DNA of 9,595 nucleotides, taken from the NCBI GenBank assembly GCA_947306605.1, contig CAMZHB010000042.1, positions 1-9,595 of the forward strand, written 5' to 3'. How positions within the stretch are numbered: the stretch's first letter is position 1; each line of letters begins with the position of its first letter. Both the position numbers and the translations under genes were made by a program. This stretch comes from an uncultured Prevotellaceae bacterium (GTDB lineage Bacteria > Bacteroidota > Bacteroidia > Bacteroidales > Bacteroidaceae). Shown in pieces: positions 1 through 7,308 of the stretch. A model generated the notes under the pieces. That model searched no databases. It had not been told where the DNA came from and saw nothing but the letters and a program-made list of their open reading frames with translations.

Positions 1-131
1 GAAACACAACAAGATTCAATCTTTCATGCAAAAATAAGGAATAATCTTTGAACAACTCATTTTAAACGACAAAAAATCACCTTGAAAGCGAAGAAACTTT
101 ACTTTATTCCATTAAAAACTTATGGAAATTG

Positions 132-162
132 TTTGACAAACGTAAGAGTTTCGCTATCTTTG
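132..162 (+). promoter_or_regulatory. Bacteroides-type promoter for purB
   Basis: TTTG at 132-135 and TATCTTTG at 155-162 are separated by 19 bases. This matches the Bacteroidota primary sigma factor consensus (TTTG, 19-21 bases, TAnnTTTG). Transcription would begin around 168-172, leaving a leader of only about 12-16 bases before the ATG at 184. The promoter lies downstream of an in-frame TTG at 82, so it also argues against starting purB there. The call is by pattern match only. Confidence 0.75.
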
Positions 163-183
163 CACCACATTTATAACGCAAAG

Positions 184-1539
184 ATGAAATTTAATTTTAA
201 CGCCTTAACAGCCGTTACACCTATTGACGGACGCTACCATGGGAAGACTGCATGCCTTATCCCTTATTTTTCAGAATACGCATTAATTAAATATCGCATC
301 AGAGTTGAGATAGAGTATTTTATTACCCTCTGTGAGTTACCTCTTCCTCAACTTAAGAATATTGACAAAGCATTATTTCCACGCTTTCGTGCAATATATG
401 AAAACCTAACCGAAGAAGAAGCTGCACATGTAAAAGAAATCGAGTCTGTAACGAATCATGATGTCAAAGCTGTCGAATATTTTATTAAGGAAAAATTTGA
501 TGGCATTGGCGGTCTTGATAGTTACAAGGAATTTGTGCATTTTGGGCTCACTTCACAGGATATTAACAACACCTCATTCCCATTAATGTTGAAGGAAGCT
601 CTATATAACGTATACTATCCTTCACTTCAAGAATTAATAGATAAACTCAATTCATACGCAGAAGCGTGGAAAGACGTTGCCATGTTGGCTAAAACACATG
701 GGCAACCCGCATCTCCGACACGATTAGGCAAAGAAATTAGAGTGTTTAGTTATAGATTGGAAAAACAATTCCAAAGACTGAAACAACTACCTCTACCTGC
801 AAAATTCGGAGGTGCGACTGGTAATATGAATGCGCACCATGTAGCATATCCTGACTTTGATTGGCGTGGCTTTGCTAACAAGTTCGTAGCAGAAAAATTA
901 GGGTTGGAGCGCGAAGAATACACTACACAAATTTCTAATTACGACGGATTGGGCGAGGTATTTGATACGTTGAAACGTATTAACACTATACTGATAGACT
1001 TAGACCGTGACTTCTGGCAATATATTTCGATGAATTATTTCAAGCAGAAAATTAAAGCAGGAGAAGTCGGCTCCAGTGCGATGCCTCATAAAGTCAATCC
1101 TATTGATTTTGAAAATTCCGAAGGTAATCTGGGAGTTGCGAATGCGTTATTAGTACATTTGAGTACAAAACTGCCTATTTCCCGTCTTCAACGTGATTTA
1201 ACCGATTCGACTGTCCTTCGTAACATTGGAGTTCCTTTAGCTCATATGATGATTGCTATAGCCAGTACGTTGAAAGGCTTGCGCAAATTGCTGTTACATC
1301 AAGATAGCATCAATCAAGATTTAGATAATTGTTGGGCAGTTGTTGCTGAAGCCATTCAAACCATATTAAGACGTGAAGGATACCCACATCCTTATGAGGC
1401 TCTCAAAGCATTGACGCGTACAAATCAAGAAATAACGGAGCAGACTATTTCTACATTTATTGAACAACTGGATATAAAAGAAGAAATCAAAGAAGAATTA
1501 CATAAAATCACTCCTCATTCATATACAGGATTATCATGA
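184..1539 (+). CDS. purB: Adenylosuccinate lyase
   Basis: A 451-residue cytosolic lyase of the fumarase/aspartase superfamily. It cleaves fumarate from SAICAR in de novo purine synthesis and from adenylosuccinate in the last step to AMP. The N-terminus reads LTAVTPIDGRY, as in other PurB proteins. TSQDINNT lies at 123-130. KTHGQPASPTR (170-180) holds His172, equivalent to the catalytic His171 of E. coli. The superfamily signature GSSAMPHKVNP is at 296-306, with the catalytic serine at 297 or 298. Length matches E. coli PurB (456). The start at ATG 184 fits the family N-terminus and follows the promoter at 132-162; the frame is open back to a TTG at 82, but those extra 34 codons have no family counterpart. 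It is probably first in a transcript with the pseudouridine synthase (73-base gap) and asnS. Identification is secure. Confidence 0.97.
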   Translation: MKFNFNALTAVTPIDGRYHGKTACLIPYFSEYALIKYRIRVEIEYFITLCELPLPQLKNIDKALFPRFRAIYENLTEEEAAHVKEIESVTNHDVKAVEYFIKEKFDGIGGLDSYKEFVHFGLTSQDINNTSFPLMLKEALYNVYYPSLQELIDKLNSYAEAWKDVAMLAKTHGQPASPTRLGKEIRVFSYRLEKQFQRLKQLPLPAKFGGATGNMNAHHVAYPDFDWRGFANKFVAEKLGLEREEYTTQISNYDGLGEVFDTLKRINTILIDLDRDFWQYISMNYFKQKIKAGEVGSSAMPHKVNPIDFENSEGNLGVANALLVHLSTKLPISRLQRDLTDSTVLRNIGVPLAHMMIAIASTLKGLRKLLLHQDSINQDLDNCWAVVAEAIQTILRREGYPHPYEALKALTRTNQEITEQTISTFIEQLDIKEEIKEELHKITPHSYTGLS

Positions 1540-1612
1540 TAATAACCATGAATCGTGAGATTCAACAATACTAATACTTAATAGCCGAGAGGTTAAACAA
1601 CAATCAATTAAA

Positions 1613-3085
1613 ATGGAAGAAAACAAAGATTACATGCAACAGCCAGAAGGCACAGTAGGTGCTGAGAATTCACTGGCAGGAGATGGCGTTCAGGAACGTC
1701 AAGAAAACGCGCCCTACCGCCAGCGCAGGCGCATCAACAATGCTGAGAGAATAACGCCGTCCCCTCATAGTTACCAATCAGACAGAGATGACTTCAACCG
1801 TCCTTATCGTCGGTACAACAATTATGAGGATTCCCACTATCAAAGGGCACCACGTCCTGACAGACCCTATTCTGAGCAAAGAGATGCATACTCTAATGAT
1901 AGCCAGAATTCAAATAAATGGGGCAATGTCAATACTCATAACCGCTATGTCAATAATCGTCCGAATTATCATGGATATAATTCTAATTATAATCGAGATA
2001 ATGAGCGTTATCCCAATCCTTCTTATGAACAAGGCCAACGTCCGGACGAATACCGCGGATTTAATACACAGCCACGTTATTACCAGCGTCAACGGCACAA
2101 TTATGATTCAAGAATGAATCGTGACCCATATAGTTCATACGAAAACAATCGTGGCGATGTTGAGTCTTCACCTTATAATAATAGGAATTACAACAACTCA
2201 TACCAATCTGATGGCAACTATAATAATCATGGCTACAGACAAAATGGATTCCAATCACGAAGAGAGGGATTCAGACCGCAGCGTCAACGGACTCCCGGAT
2301 ACAATCCTTCGGCTAAGTACAACCAAATCAAAGTTTTGAGATATAAAGAAGAGAATGTTGATCCCGATCAGCCATTACGCTTGAACAAGTTTATGGCTAA
2401 TGCCGGCATATGTTCACGTAGAGAAGCTGACAAATACATTGAAGCCGGATTGGTAACAGTAAATGGACAAGTAGTGACCGAACTTGGAACGAAGATTCTT
2501 CGTACTGATGAAGTGAAATTTCATGACCAGCCGGTGTCTATAGAAGATAAAGTATACGTACTGCTAAACAAGCCGAAGGACTATGTAACTACAAGTGACG
2601 ATCCTGAAAAACGTAAAACTGTAATGGACCTTGTAAAAAATGCATGTCCCGAACGTATTTATCCAATCGGGCGTCTCGATAGAAATACAACCGGTGTATT
2701 ACTCCTGACAAACGACGGAGACATTGCATCAAAGCTTATGCATCCGAAATTCCTCAAGAAAAAGATTTATCATGTTCATCTGAATCGGGCAGTAACCGAA
2801 GAAGACATGAAGCAAATCCTAGAAGGGATAGAACTAGAAGATGGTGTGATGAAAGCAGATGCCGTTGAATACGCAAGCGAAACCGACAAAAAACAAGTGG
2901 GTATTGAGATTCACAGCGGAAAAAACCGCATCGTACGTCGAATCTTCGAACACTTAGGTTACAGAGTGGTTAAACTAGATCGTGTATATTTTGCCGGATT
3001 AACAAAGAAAAATCTGCGGCGTGGACAATGGCGTTTCCTTACGCCGAAGGAGGTTAGTATGCTCAGAATGGGAGCTTTTGAATAA
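1613..3085 (+). CDS. rluB: 23S rRNA pseudouridine synthase, RluB/RsuA family, with long disordered N-terminus
   Basis: A 490-residue protein in two parts. Residues 1 to about 240 are low complexity and almost free of aliphatic residues: I count 36 Asn, 32 Arg and 27 Tyr between 31 and 240. From about 255 to 300 lies an S4 RNA-binding domain (LRLNKFMANAGICSRREAD). The RsuA/RluB catalytic domain follows from about 313 to the end, with GRLDRNTTGVLLLTNDG at 353-369; Asp356 is the catalytic residue. KNRIVRRIFEHLGY (437-450) is the usual C-terminal family motif. The family converts a uridine in 23S or 16S rRNA to pseudouridine; RluB acts on helix 89 near U2605 in E. coli. RluB is the best guess, but RluE, RluF or RsuA specificity cannot be excluded by eye. 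The catalytic part alone is the usual size of about 240 residues. I see no promoter in the 73 bases after purB, which suggests co-transcription. Confidence 0.9.
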   Translation: MEENKDYMQQPEGTVGAENSLAGDGVQERQENAPYRQRRRINNAERITPSPHSYQSDRDDFNRPYRRYNNYEDSHYQRAPRPDRPYSEQRDAYSNDSQNSNKWGNVNTHNRYVNNRPNYHGYNSNYNRDNERYPNPSYEQGQRPDEYRGFNTQPRYYQRQRHNYDSRMNRDPYSSYENNRGDVESSPYNNRNYNNSYQSDGNYNNHGYRQNGFQSRREGFRPQRQRTPGYNPSAKYNQIKVLRYKEENVDPDQPLRLNKFMANAGICSRREADKYIEAGLVTVNGQVVTELGTKILRTDEVKFHDQPVSIEDKVYVLLNKPKDYVTTSDDPEKRKTVMDLVKNACPERIYPIGRLDRNTTGVLLLTNDGDIASKLMHPKFLKKKIYHVHLNRAVTEEDMKQILEGIELEDGVMKADAVEYASETDKKQVGIEIHSGKNRIVRRIFEHLGYRVVKLDRVYFAGLTKKNLRRGQWRFLTPKEVSMLRMGAFE

Positions 3086-3118
3086 ACAATAATACATAAA
3101 TATAAAACAGATAACAAG

Positions 3119-4502
3119 ATGAAACGAACTAAAATAATCGAGTCAAGATTATGGAACTTCTGTAAATGTTAAAGGATGGGTACGTACGCATCGAAATAGT
3201 AAAACTGTTCATTTTATTGCCCTCAATGATGGTTCTACCATTAAAAATGTTCAAGTCGTTGTTGATGCAGACAAAGTTGACGGAGAATTATTGAAAAGAA
3301 TAACAACTGGTGCCTGTCTAAGTATTGACGGAGTACTAACTCAAAGCCCCGGAGCAGGACAAGCCAGCGAGATTCAAGCTAATAAGATCGAACTATTGGG
3401 AGATTGTCCTTCCGATTACCCTATGCAGAAAAAGGGACAGTCATTTGAGTATATGCGGCAACATGCTCATTTACGCTTAAGGACGAATACTTTTGGCGCA
3501 GTCTTTCGTATTCGGCACAATATGGCTATAGCCATTCACCAATACTTTCATGAGCACGGCTTCTTTTATTTTCATTCGCCTATAATCACAGCTAGCGATT
3601 GCGAAGGCGCAGGTGAAATGTTTCAAGTAACCACACAGAATCTCTATAACCTCAAAAGGGACGACCAAGGTAAAATCGATTACTCTGATGATTTCTTTGG
3701 AAAGACCACTTCCTTAACTGTTAGTGGGCAACTTGAAGGTGAACTTGGAGCTACAGCACTTGGCGCCATCTATACTTTTGGCCCGACGTTTCGTGCTGAA
3801 AACTCCAACACTCCGCGCCATCTTGCTGAATTCTGGATGATAGAACCTGAAGTGGCATTCATAGATTTGAACGATTTGATGGACCTTGAAGAAGACTTTA
3901 TCAAGTATTGTATTCAGTGGGCACTGGACAATTGCAAAGATGATTTAGATTTTCTGAACCGAATGATAGATTCAACTCTACTAGAACGCCTCAACTCTGT
4001 TGTAAGTGAAGATTTCGTCCGTCTACCTTATACACAGGGCATCGCAATTCTCGAAAAGGCTGTTCAAAATGGTAAAGAGTTCCAATATCCCGTTAGTTGG
4101 GGAATAGACCTAGCCAGTGAACACGAGCGTTACTTGGTTGAGGAACATTTCAAGAAGCCTGTCATCATGACTGACTACCCTAAAGAAATCAAAGCTTTCT
4201 ACATGAAACTCAACAAAGACAACAAAACAGTTCAAGGTACCGATGTCCTTTTCCCACAAATTGGAGAAATCATTGGCGGAAGTGTTCGTGAGGAAAGCTA
4301 TGACAAACTTAAAGCACAAATCACGGAACGTAATATTCCCATGAAAGATATGTGGTGGTATCTTGACACACGTAAATACGGCTCATGCCCACATGGTGGA
4401 TTCGGGCTCGGTTTTGAACGCCTCATACTCTTCGTCACTGGAATGCAAAATATACGTGATGTTATACCTTTCCCGCGTACGCCTAAAAATGCTGATTTTT
4501 AG
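3119..4502 (+). CDS. asnS: Asparaginyl-tRNA synthetase, 5' end out of frame as given
   Basis: A class IIb aminoacyl-tRNA synthetase that charges tRNA-Asn with asparagine in the cytosol. ATG 3119 opens MKRTKIIE, the expected family start, but that frame ends at TAA 3170-3172. The rest reads in another frame from about 3138 (SSQDYGTSVNVKGWVRT) to TAG 4500-4502, giving 454 residues. The N-terminal OB-fold anticodon-binding domain is at about 3160-3290. HLRLRTNTFG starts near 3468. Class II motif 2 (FRAENSNTPRHLAEFW) begins at 3789. Motif 3 (GFGLGFER) is at 4398-4421, followed by RDVIPFPRTP. The two frames differ by one base, and compared with my recollection of Bacteroides AsnS a few residues are also missing there, so a deletion of roughly 8 or 11 bases, or a sequence error, is likely. 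The only in-frame alternative I see is TTG 3291 (403 residues), which would remove most of the OB-fold. The gene follows the pseudouridine synthase by 33 bases. Family identity is secure; the 5' end is not. Confidence 0.9.
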
Positions 4503-4527
4503 TTTTTGATAATCACTCAAAGATAGT

Positions 4528-4558
4528 TCTGTCGTTGAGTTGCGTTCAGTTATTTTTG
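4528..4558 (+). promoter_or_regulatory. Possible promoter for the glucosaminidase-HAD gene pair
   Basis: TATTTTTG at 4551-4558 matches the Bacteroidota -7 element TAnnTTTG. An imperfect -33 element, TCTG, lies at 4528-4531 with a 19-base spacer. It would give a leader of about 50 bases before the GTG at 4615. An A/T-rich hairpin between it and the gene (4584-4609) complicates the reading. Confidence 0.4.
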
Positions 4559-4614
4559 GACTAGATCTCTGCAACATGAGTAAAAACGAATAAGTATTCA
4601 TTGTTTTTTTATCT

Positions 4615-5532
4615 GTGCTGGACTTTTGTATAAGCATAAAGCGTATCGTTGTAGCTATGGTGGCTACTGTGTGTTTTTTGTCCGTATTGGGACAAACTGC
4701 ACAGCAGACGGCATATATTAATCGTTACACTAGTCTAGCAATAGACCAAATGGTAAGATACGGTGTGCCGGCTAGCATCACAATGGCACAAGGTTTGCTT
4801 GAGAGTGCAGCTGGTACGAGCACTTTGGCGGTACGTGCAAACAATCATTTCGGAATTAAGTGTGGCAGTCAATGGACTGGACCATACATATTGCGTGATG
4901 ACGACTACAGAAACGAACAGTTCAGAGTGTATGCTTCGGCTGAGGAATCATATGAAGACCATTCATTGTTTTTAAGGAAGAATGCACGTTATGCAAGTTT
5001 GTTCCGCTTAAAAATTACAGACTACAAAGGTTGGGCACACGGACTGAAAGCGGCAGGATATGCCACTTCGCCAACGTATGCACAAAACCTGATTCAACTG
5101 ATCGAGAATTTTGAACTGTACAGGTTGGACTATTACTCCGTCAACAACCGCCATCACGCAGCCGTGTCTGCTAATGATGTGCCCATGTTGCATCCTGTTC
5201 AAATGTGTAATGGGAACTTCTATACTATAGCCCGCAATGGTGACACTTTCAAGAGTCTCAGTCGTGAGATGGGCGTTTCTGAGAGGAAACTACGCAAGTA
5301 TAATGAAGTGGACAAGCACTACACATTAAGTGAAGGCGATATTGTGTATTTCGAGAAGAAACACAAGAAAGCGGCAAAAGAATATAAAAATGTATACCAT
5401 AGGGTAGAACCAGGCGAATCAGTACATCGGATAAGTCAACAATATGGTGTCCGCGTCAAAACCCTATATCAATTAAATCATTTGCCTCATGACTACGTAC
5501 CGAAGGTAGGTGATTTGATAAAACTCCGATAA
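4615..5532 (+). CDS. Exported glucosaminidase (GH73-like) with two LysM domains
   Basis: A predicted secreted peptidoglycan hydrolase of 305 residues. Residues 1-26 look like a signal peptide: a basic KR at 9-10, then a hydrophobic run IVVAMVATVCFLSVLG. Residues about 35-172 form a glucosaminidase (mannosyl-glycoprotein endo-beta-N-acetylglucosaminidase, FlgJ/GH73-like) domain, with AQGLLESAAGTS at 58-69 and Glu63 as the probable catalytic acid, then NHFGIKC and GYATSPTYA. Two LysM modules follow, about 202-247 and 259-304, which bind N-acetylglucosamine in glycan strands. It should act in the periplasm or envelope, cutting peptidoglycan during growth or division. The GTG at 4615 is chosen because the frame closes upstream at TAA 4591 and a start at ATG 4657 would cut into the signal peptide. 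The HAD gene begins one base after the stop, so the two are probably co-transcribed. The exact cleavage site and the physiological role are unknown. Confidence 0.87.
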   Translation: MLDFCISIKRIVVAMVATVCFLSVLGQTAQQTAYINRYTSLAIDQMVRYGVPASITMAQGLLESAAGTSTLAVRANNHFGIKCGSQWTGPYILRDDDYRNEQFRVYASAEESYEDHSLFLRKNARYASLFRLKITDYKGWAHGLKAAGYATSPTYAQNLIQLIENFELYRLDYYSVNNRHHAAVSANDVPMLHPVQMCNGNFYTIARNGDTFKSLSREMGVSERKLRKYNEVDKHYTLSEGDIVYFEKKHKKAAKEYKNVYHRVEPGESVHRISQQYGVRVKTLYQLNHLPHDYVPKVGDLIKLR

Positions 5533-5533
5533 C

Positions 5534-6190
5534 ATGGTACGCATCTCTGAAAGGATGTTCCAAGTGTTCGACTCAGGCATATTCAAAGCGGCACTTTTCG
5601 ATCTCGATGGTGTGATTTTGGATACGGAACATCAATATACTGCGTTTTGGCATAAAGTGGCTAACGCATATTTCCCGGACAATCCGCAATTTCCCCAAGA
5701 AATAAAAGGACGGACTCTAGTTGAAATTTCCAATCTCTTTTTTTCTGACAAGCCAGACGTATTACAAGAGGTGAAGGCGTTACTTAATGCTCATCAAGAG
5801 CAGATGACGTACGAATATATCCCAGGTGCATTCGAATTTGTCTCATTGTTGCATAAAAATCGTGTACCAACGGCTATAGTTACGAGTTCTAACCAGAGCA
5901 AAATGCAGTGTGTATACGCCGCACGTCCTGAATTGCGTCGTTTATTTTCTGCTATATTGACAGCAGAACAGTTCTCGCGTTCCAAACCTGCGCCTGATTG
6001 TTATCTGCTAGCGGCTAAAACCTTGGGAATTCAACCAAATGACTGCTTAGTTCTTGAAGACTCGCGTACAGGACTGACATCGGGGAGACGAGCTGGAATG
6101 CACGTTCTGGGACTAGCCACTACGTTGCCGCGGAATGAAGTGAACGAACTTTCTGACTGGACTATCGCAAATTTCAATGAAATTATGTAG
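5534..6190 (+). CDS. HAD-superfamily hydrolase, beta-phosphoglucomutase-like
   Basis: A 218-residue soluble HAD subfamily I enzyme with all four motifs. Motif I is FDLDGVILDTE, with nucleophile Asp23 and acid/base Asp25. Motif II is VTSSN, with a Thr/Ser at 117-118. Motif III is Lys151 in SKPAPD. Motif IV is LEDSRTG, with Glu175 and Asp176. The cap between motifs I and II is the small helical type found in beta-phosphoglucomutase and phosphatases of the PgmB/YcjU/YniC group, so it acts on a small phosphorylated metabolite, perhaps a sugar phosphate. The substrate cannot be told from sequence. ATG 5534 lies one base after the glucosaminidase stop, suggesting translational coupling; ATG 5555 is an alternative start that would still keep motif I. 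I see no functional link to the upstream hydrolase beyond shared transcription. Confidence 0.88.
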   Translation: MVRISERMFQVFDSGIFKAALFDLDGVILDTEHQYTAFWHKVANAYFPDNPQFPQEIKGRTLVEISNLFFSDKPDVLQEVKALLNAHQEQMTYEYIPGAFEFVSLLHKNRVPTAIVTSSNQSKMQCVYAARPELRRLFSAILTAEQFSRSKPAPDCYLLAAKTLGIQPNDCLVLEDSRTGLTSGRRAGMHVLGLATTLPRNEVNELSDWTIANFNEIM

Positions 6191-6219
6191 GAAATACATT
6201 ATTTCCATGTCATAGCCAA

Positions 6220-6247
6220 TTTGTATTCATATTAAGTATTAACTTTG
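6220..6247 (+). promoter_or_regulatory. Probable promoter for panB
   Basis: TTTG at 6220-6223 and TAACTTTG at 6240-6247 match the two Bacteroidota promoter elements. The 16-base spacer is shorter than the usual 19-21. Transcription would start near 6253-6256, about 30 bases before the ATG at 6285. Confidence 0.5.
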
Positions 6248-6284
6248 CACGCAATTTCAGAACGTATCTCGTAAAAATTATATC

Positions 6285-7106
6285 ATGAGTGGTTATTTAG
6301 TAGAAGACACCCGTAAAGTCACAACTCATCGTTTGCGTGAAATGAAACAGCAAGGCAAAAAAATAGCCATGCTTACGTCTTACGATTATACGATGGCCAA
6401 ACTCGTAGATGAGGCAGGTGTCGATGTAATCCTTATTGGTGATTCAGCATCAAACGTCATGCAGGGCAACAGCACAACTGTGCCGTTCACTTTGGATGAG
6501 ATGATTATTTATGGACGCAGTGTCGTACGTGCGGTAAAGCGTTCTCTCGTTGTCTGTGACATGCCTTTTGGAACGTATCAAGTTAATTGTACCGAGGGTG
6601 TGAAGAATGCAATACGCATTATGCAGGAAACCGGTTGTGATTGTTTGAAACTGGAAGGCGGAGAAGAAATAATCGATACCGTAAAAAAAATTCTCTCGGC
6701 AGGAATTCCCGTTATGGGACACCTGGGTCTGACACCACAGAGCATCAACAAGTTTGGAACGTTTGCTGTACGCGCCAGAGAAGAATCTGAAGCAAAGAAA
6801 CTCGTTAACGATGCCCATCTGCTTGAAGAGGCCGGCTGTTGTGCTATTGTCTTAGAAAAGATTCCGGCAGTGTTGGCCGCACGTGTGGCCTCGGAACTCA
6901 AAATTCCTATCATCGGAATAGGAGCCGGACATGAGGTTGACGGACAAGTGCTCGTCATAGACGATATGTTGGGAATGGATCTGAGTTTTTCTCCAAAATT
7001 CCTGCGACGTTACGCCAATCTATCCGAAGTAATAACCACGGCTGTGGGACAATATGTCGCTGATGTCAAGTCGGTAAGTTTCCCTAACGATTCCGAACAA
7101 TACTAA
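6285..7106 (+). CDS. panB: 3-methyl-2-oxobutanoate hydroxymethyltransferase (ketopantoate synthesis)
   Basis: A 273-residue cytosolic TIM-barrel enzyme. It transfers a hydroxymethyl group from 5,10-methylenetetrahydrofolate to 2-oxoisovalerate, giving ketopantoate, the first committed step toward pantothenate and coenzyme A. All active-site residues known from E. coli PanB have counterparts: Asp53 in LIGDSASNV (E. coli Asp45, metal), Asp92 in CDMPFG (Asp84), Lys122 and Glu124 in CLKLEGG (Lys112, Glu114) and Glu191 in VLEKIP (Glu181). GHLGLTPQS (145-153) and IGIGAG (210-215) are also family hallmarks. Length is usual (E. coli 264). It has its own promoter upstream and is followed by a strong hairpin, so it is probably transcribed alone. 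No other pan genes are in the window. Identification is secure. Confidence 0.97.
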   Translation: MSGYLVEDTRKVTTHRLREMKQQGKKIAMLTSYDYTMAKLVDEAGVDVILIGDSASNVMQGNSTTVPFTLDEMIIYGRSVVRAVKRSLVVCDMPFGTYQVNCTEGVKNAIRIMQETGCDCLKLEGGEEIIDTVKKILSAGIPVMGHLGLTPQSINKFGTFAVRAREESEAKKLVNDAHLLEEAGCCAIVLEKIPAVLAARVASELKIPIIGIGAGHEVDGQVLVIDDMLGMDLSFSPKFLRRYANLSEVITTAVGQYVADVKSVSFPNDSEQY

Positions 7107-7121
7107 GTTTTGTATCAAATT

Positions 7122-7161
7122 GACGAAGTCCGGTATAGTTTTTTCTATATCGGACTTCGTC
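7122..7161 (+). terminator. Hairpin terminator after panB
   Basis: A 17-base left arm (7122-7138) pairs with a right arm (7145-7161) around a six-T loop (7139-7144). Sixteen pairs are Watson-Crick and one is G-U. The inner part of the stem is A/T-rich and the outer part (GACGAAGTCCG) is mixed. It starts 15 bases after the panB stop. The weak point is the absence of a long U tract after the stem (GCGTTTATG follows), so termination efficiency is uncertain; it could also stabilise the 3' end of the panB mRNA. Confidence 0.7.
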
Positions 7162-7274
7162 GCGTTTATGTCTGAGTAAAACTCAACAATATCAAACTCA
7201 TAAAAAAACAAAAACAGTCTACCGCATGCCAAACATATTGAGCATGAAATCAAGTCAATCTCGAGAAAATTTTG

Positions 7275-7282
7275 TAATTTTG
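7275..7282 (+). promoter_or_regulatory. Promoter -7 element for ileS
   Basis: TAATTTTG matches the Bacteroidota -7 consensus TAnnTTTG and lies 26 bases before the ileS ATG. I see no good TTTG at the expected -33 distance (about 7250), so only the -7 half is supported. The other 202 intergenic bases hold the panB hairpin and two weak small stems (7173-7185 and 7225-7246). Confidence 0.45.
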
Positions 7283-7308
7283 CAGCCAATAATTTGAAAA
7301 CGGTAGTT

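Noticed and set aside
29..36. TATTTTTG on the minus strand, a possible promoter for a divergent gene to the left of the window.
   Set aside because: No TTTG lies at the usual distance on that strand, and no minus-strand gene start is visible in the first bases.
1531..1560. Seven-base stem (TCATGAT with ATCGTGA, one G-U pair) just after purB, considered as a terminator.
   Set aside because: The stem is short and A/T-rich, with an 11-base loop and no T run, and no promoter follows before the next gene; read-through is more likely.
1788..2339. Several alternative frames on both strands within the first half of the pseudouridine synthase gene.
   Set aside because: The low-complexity Asn/Tyr/Arg codons leave other frames free of stops by composition; their products are Ile/Met/Thr-rich shadow translations.
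4515..4540. Inverted repeat ACTCAA/TTGAGT after asnS, considered as a terminator.
   Set aside because: Six pairs around a 14-base loop without a following T tract are too weak to call.
6450..6958. Two overlapping antisense open frames of 122 and 126 codons opposite panB.
   Set aside because: They lie wholly within panB, whose every active-site motif is present. The reverse-strand proteins show no recognisable family features.
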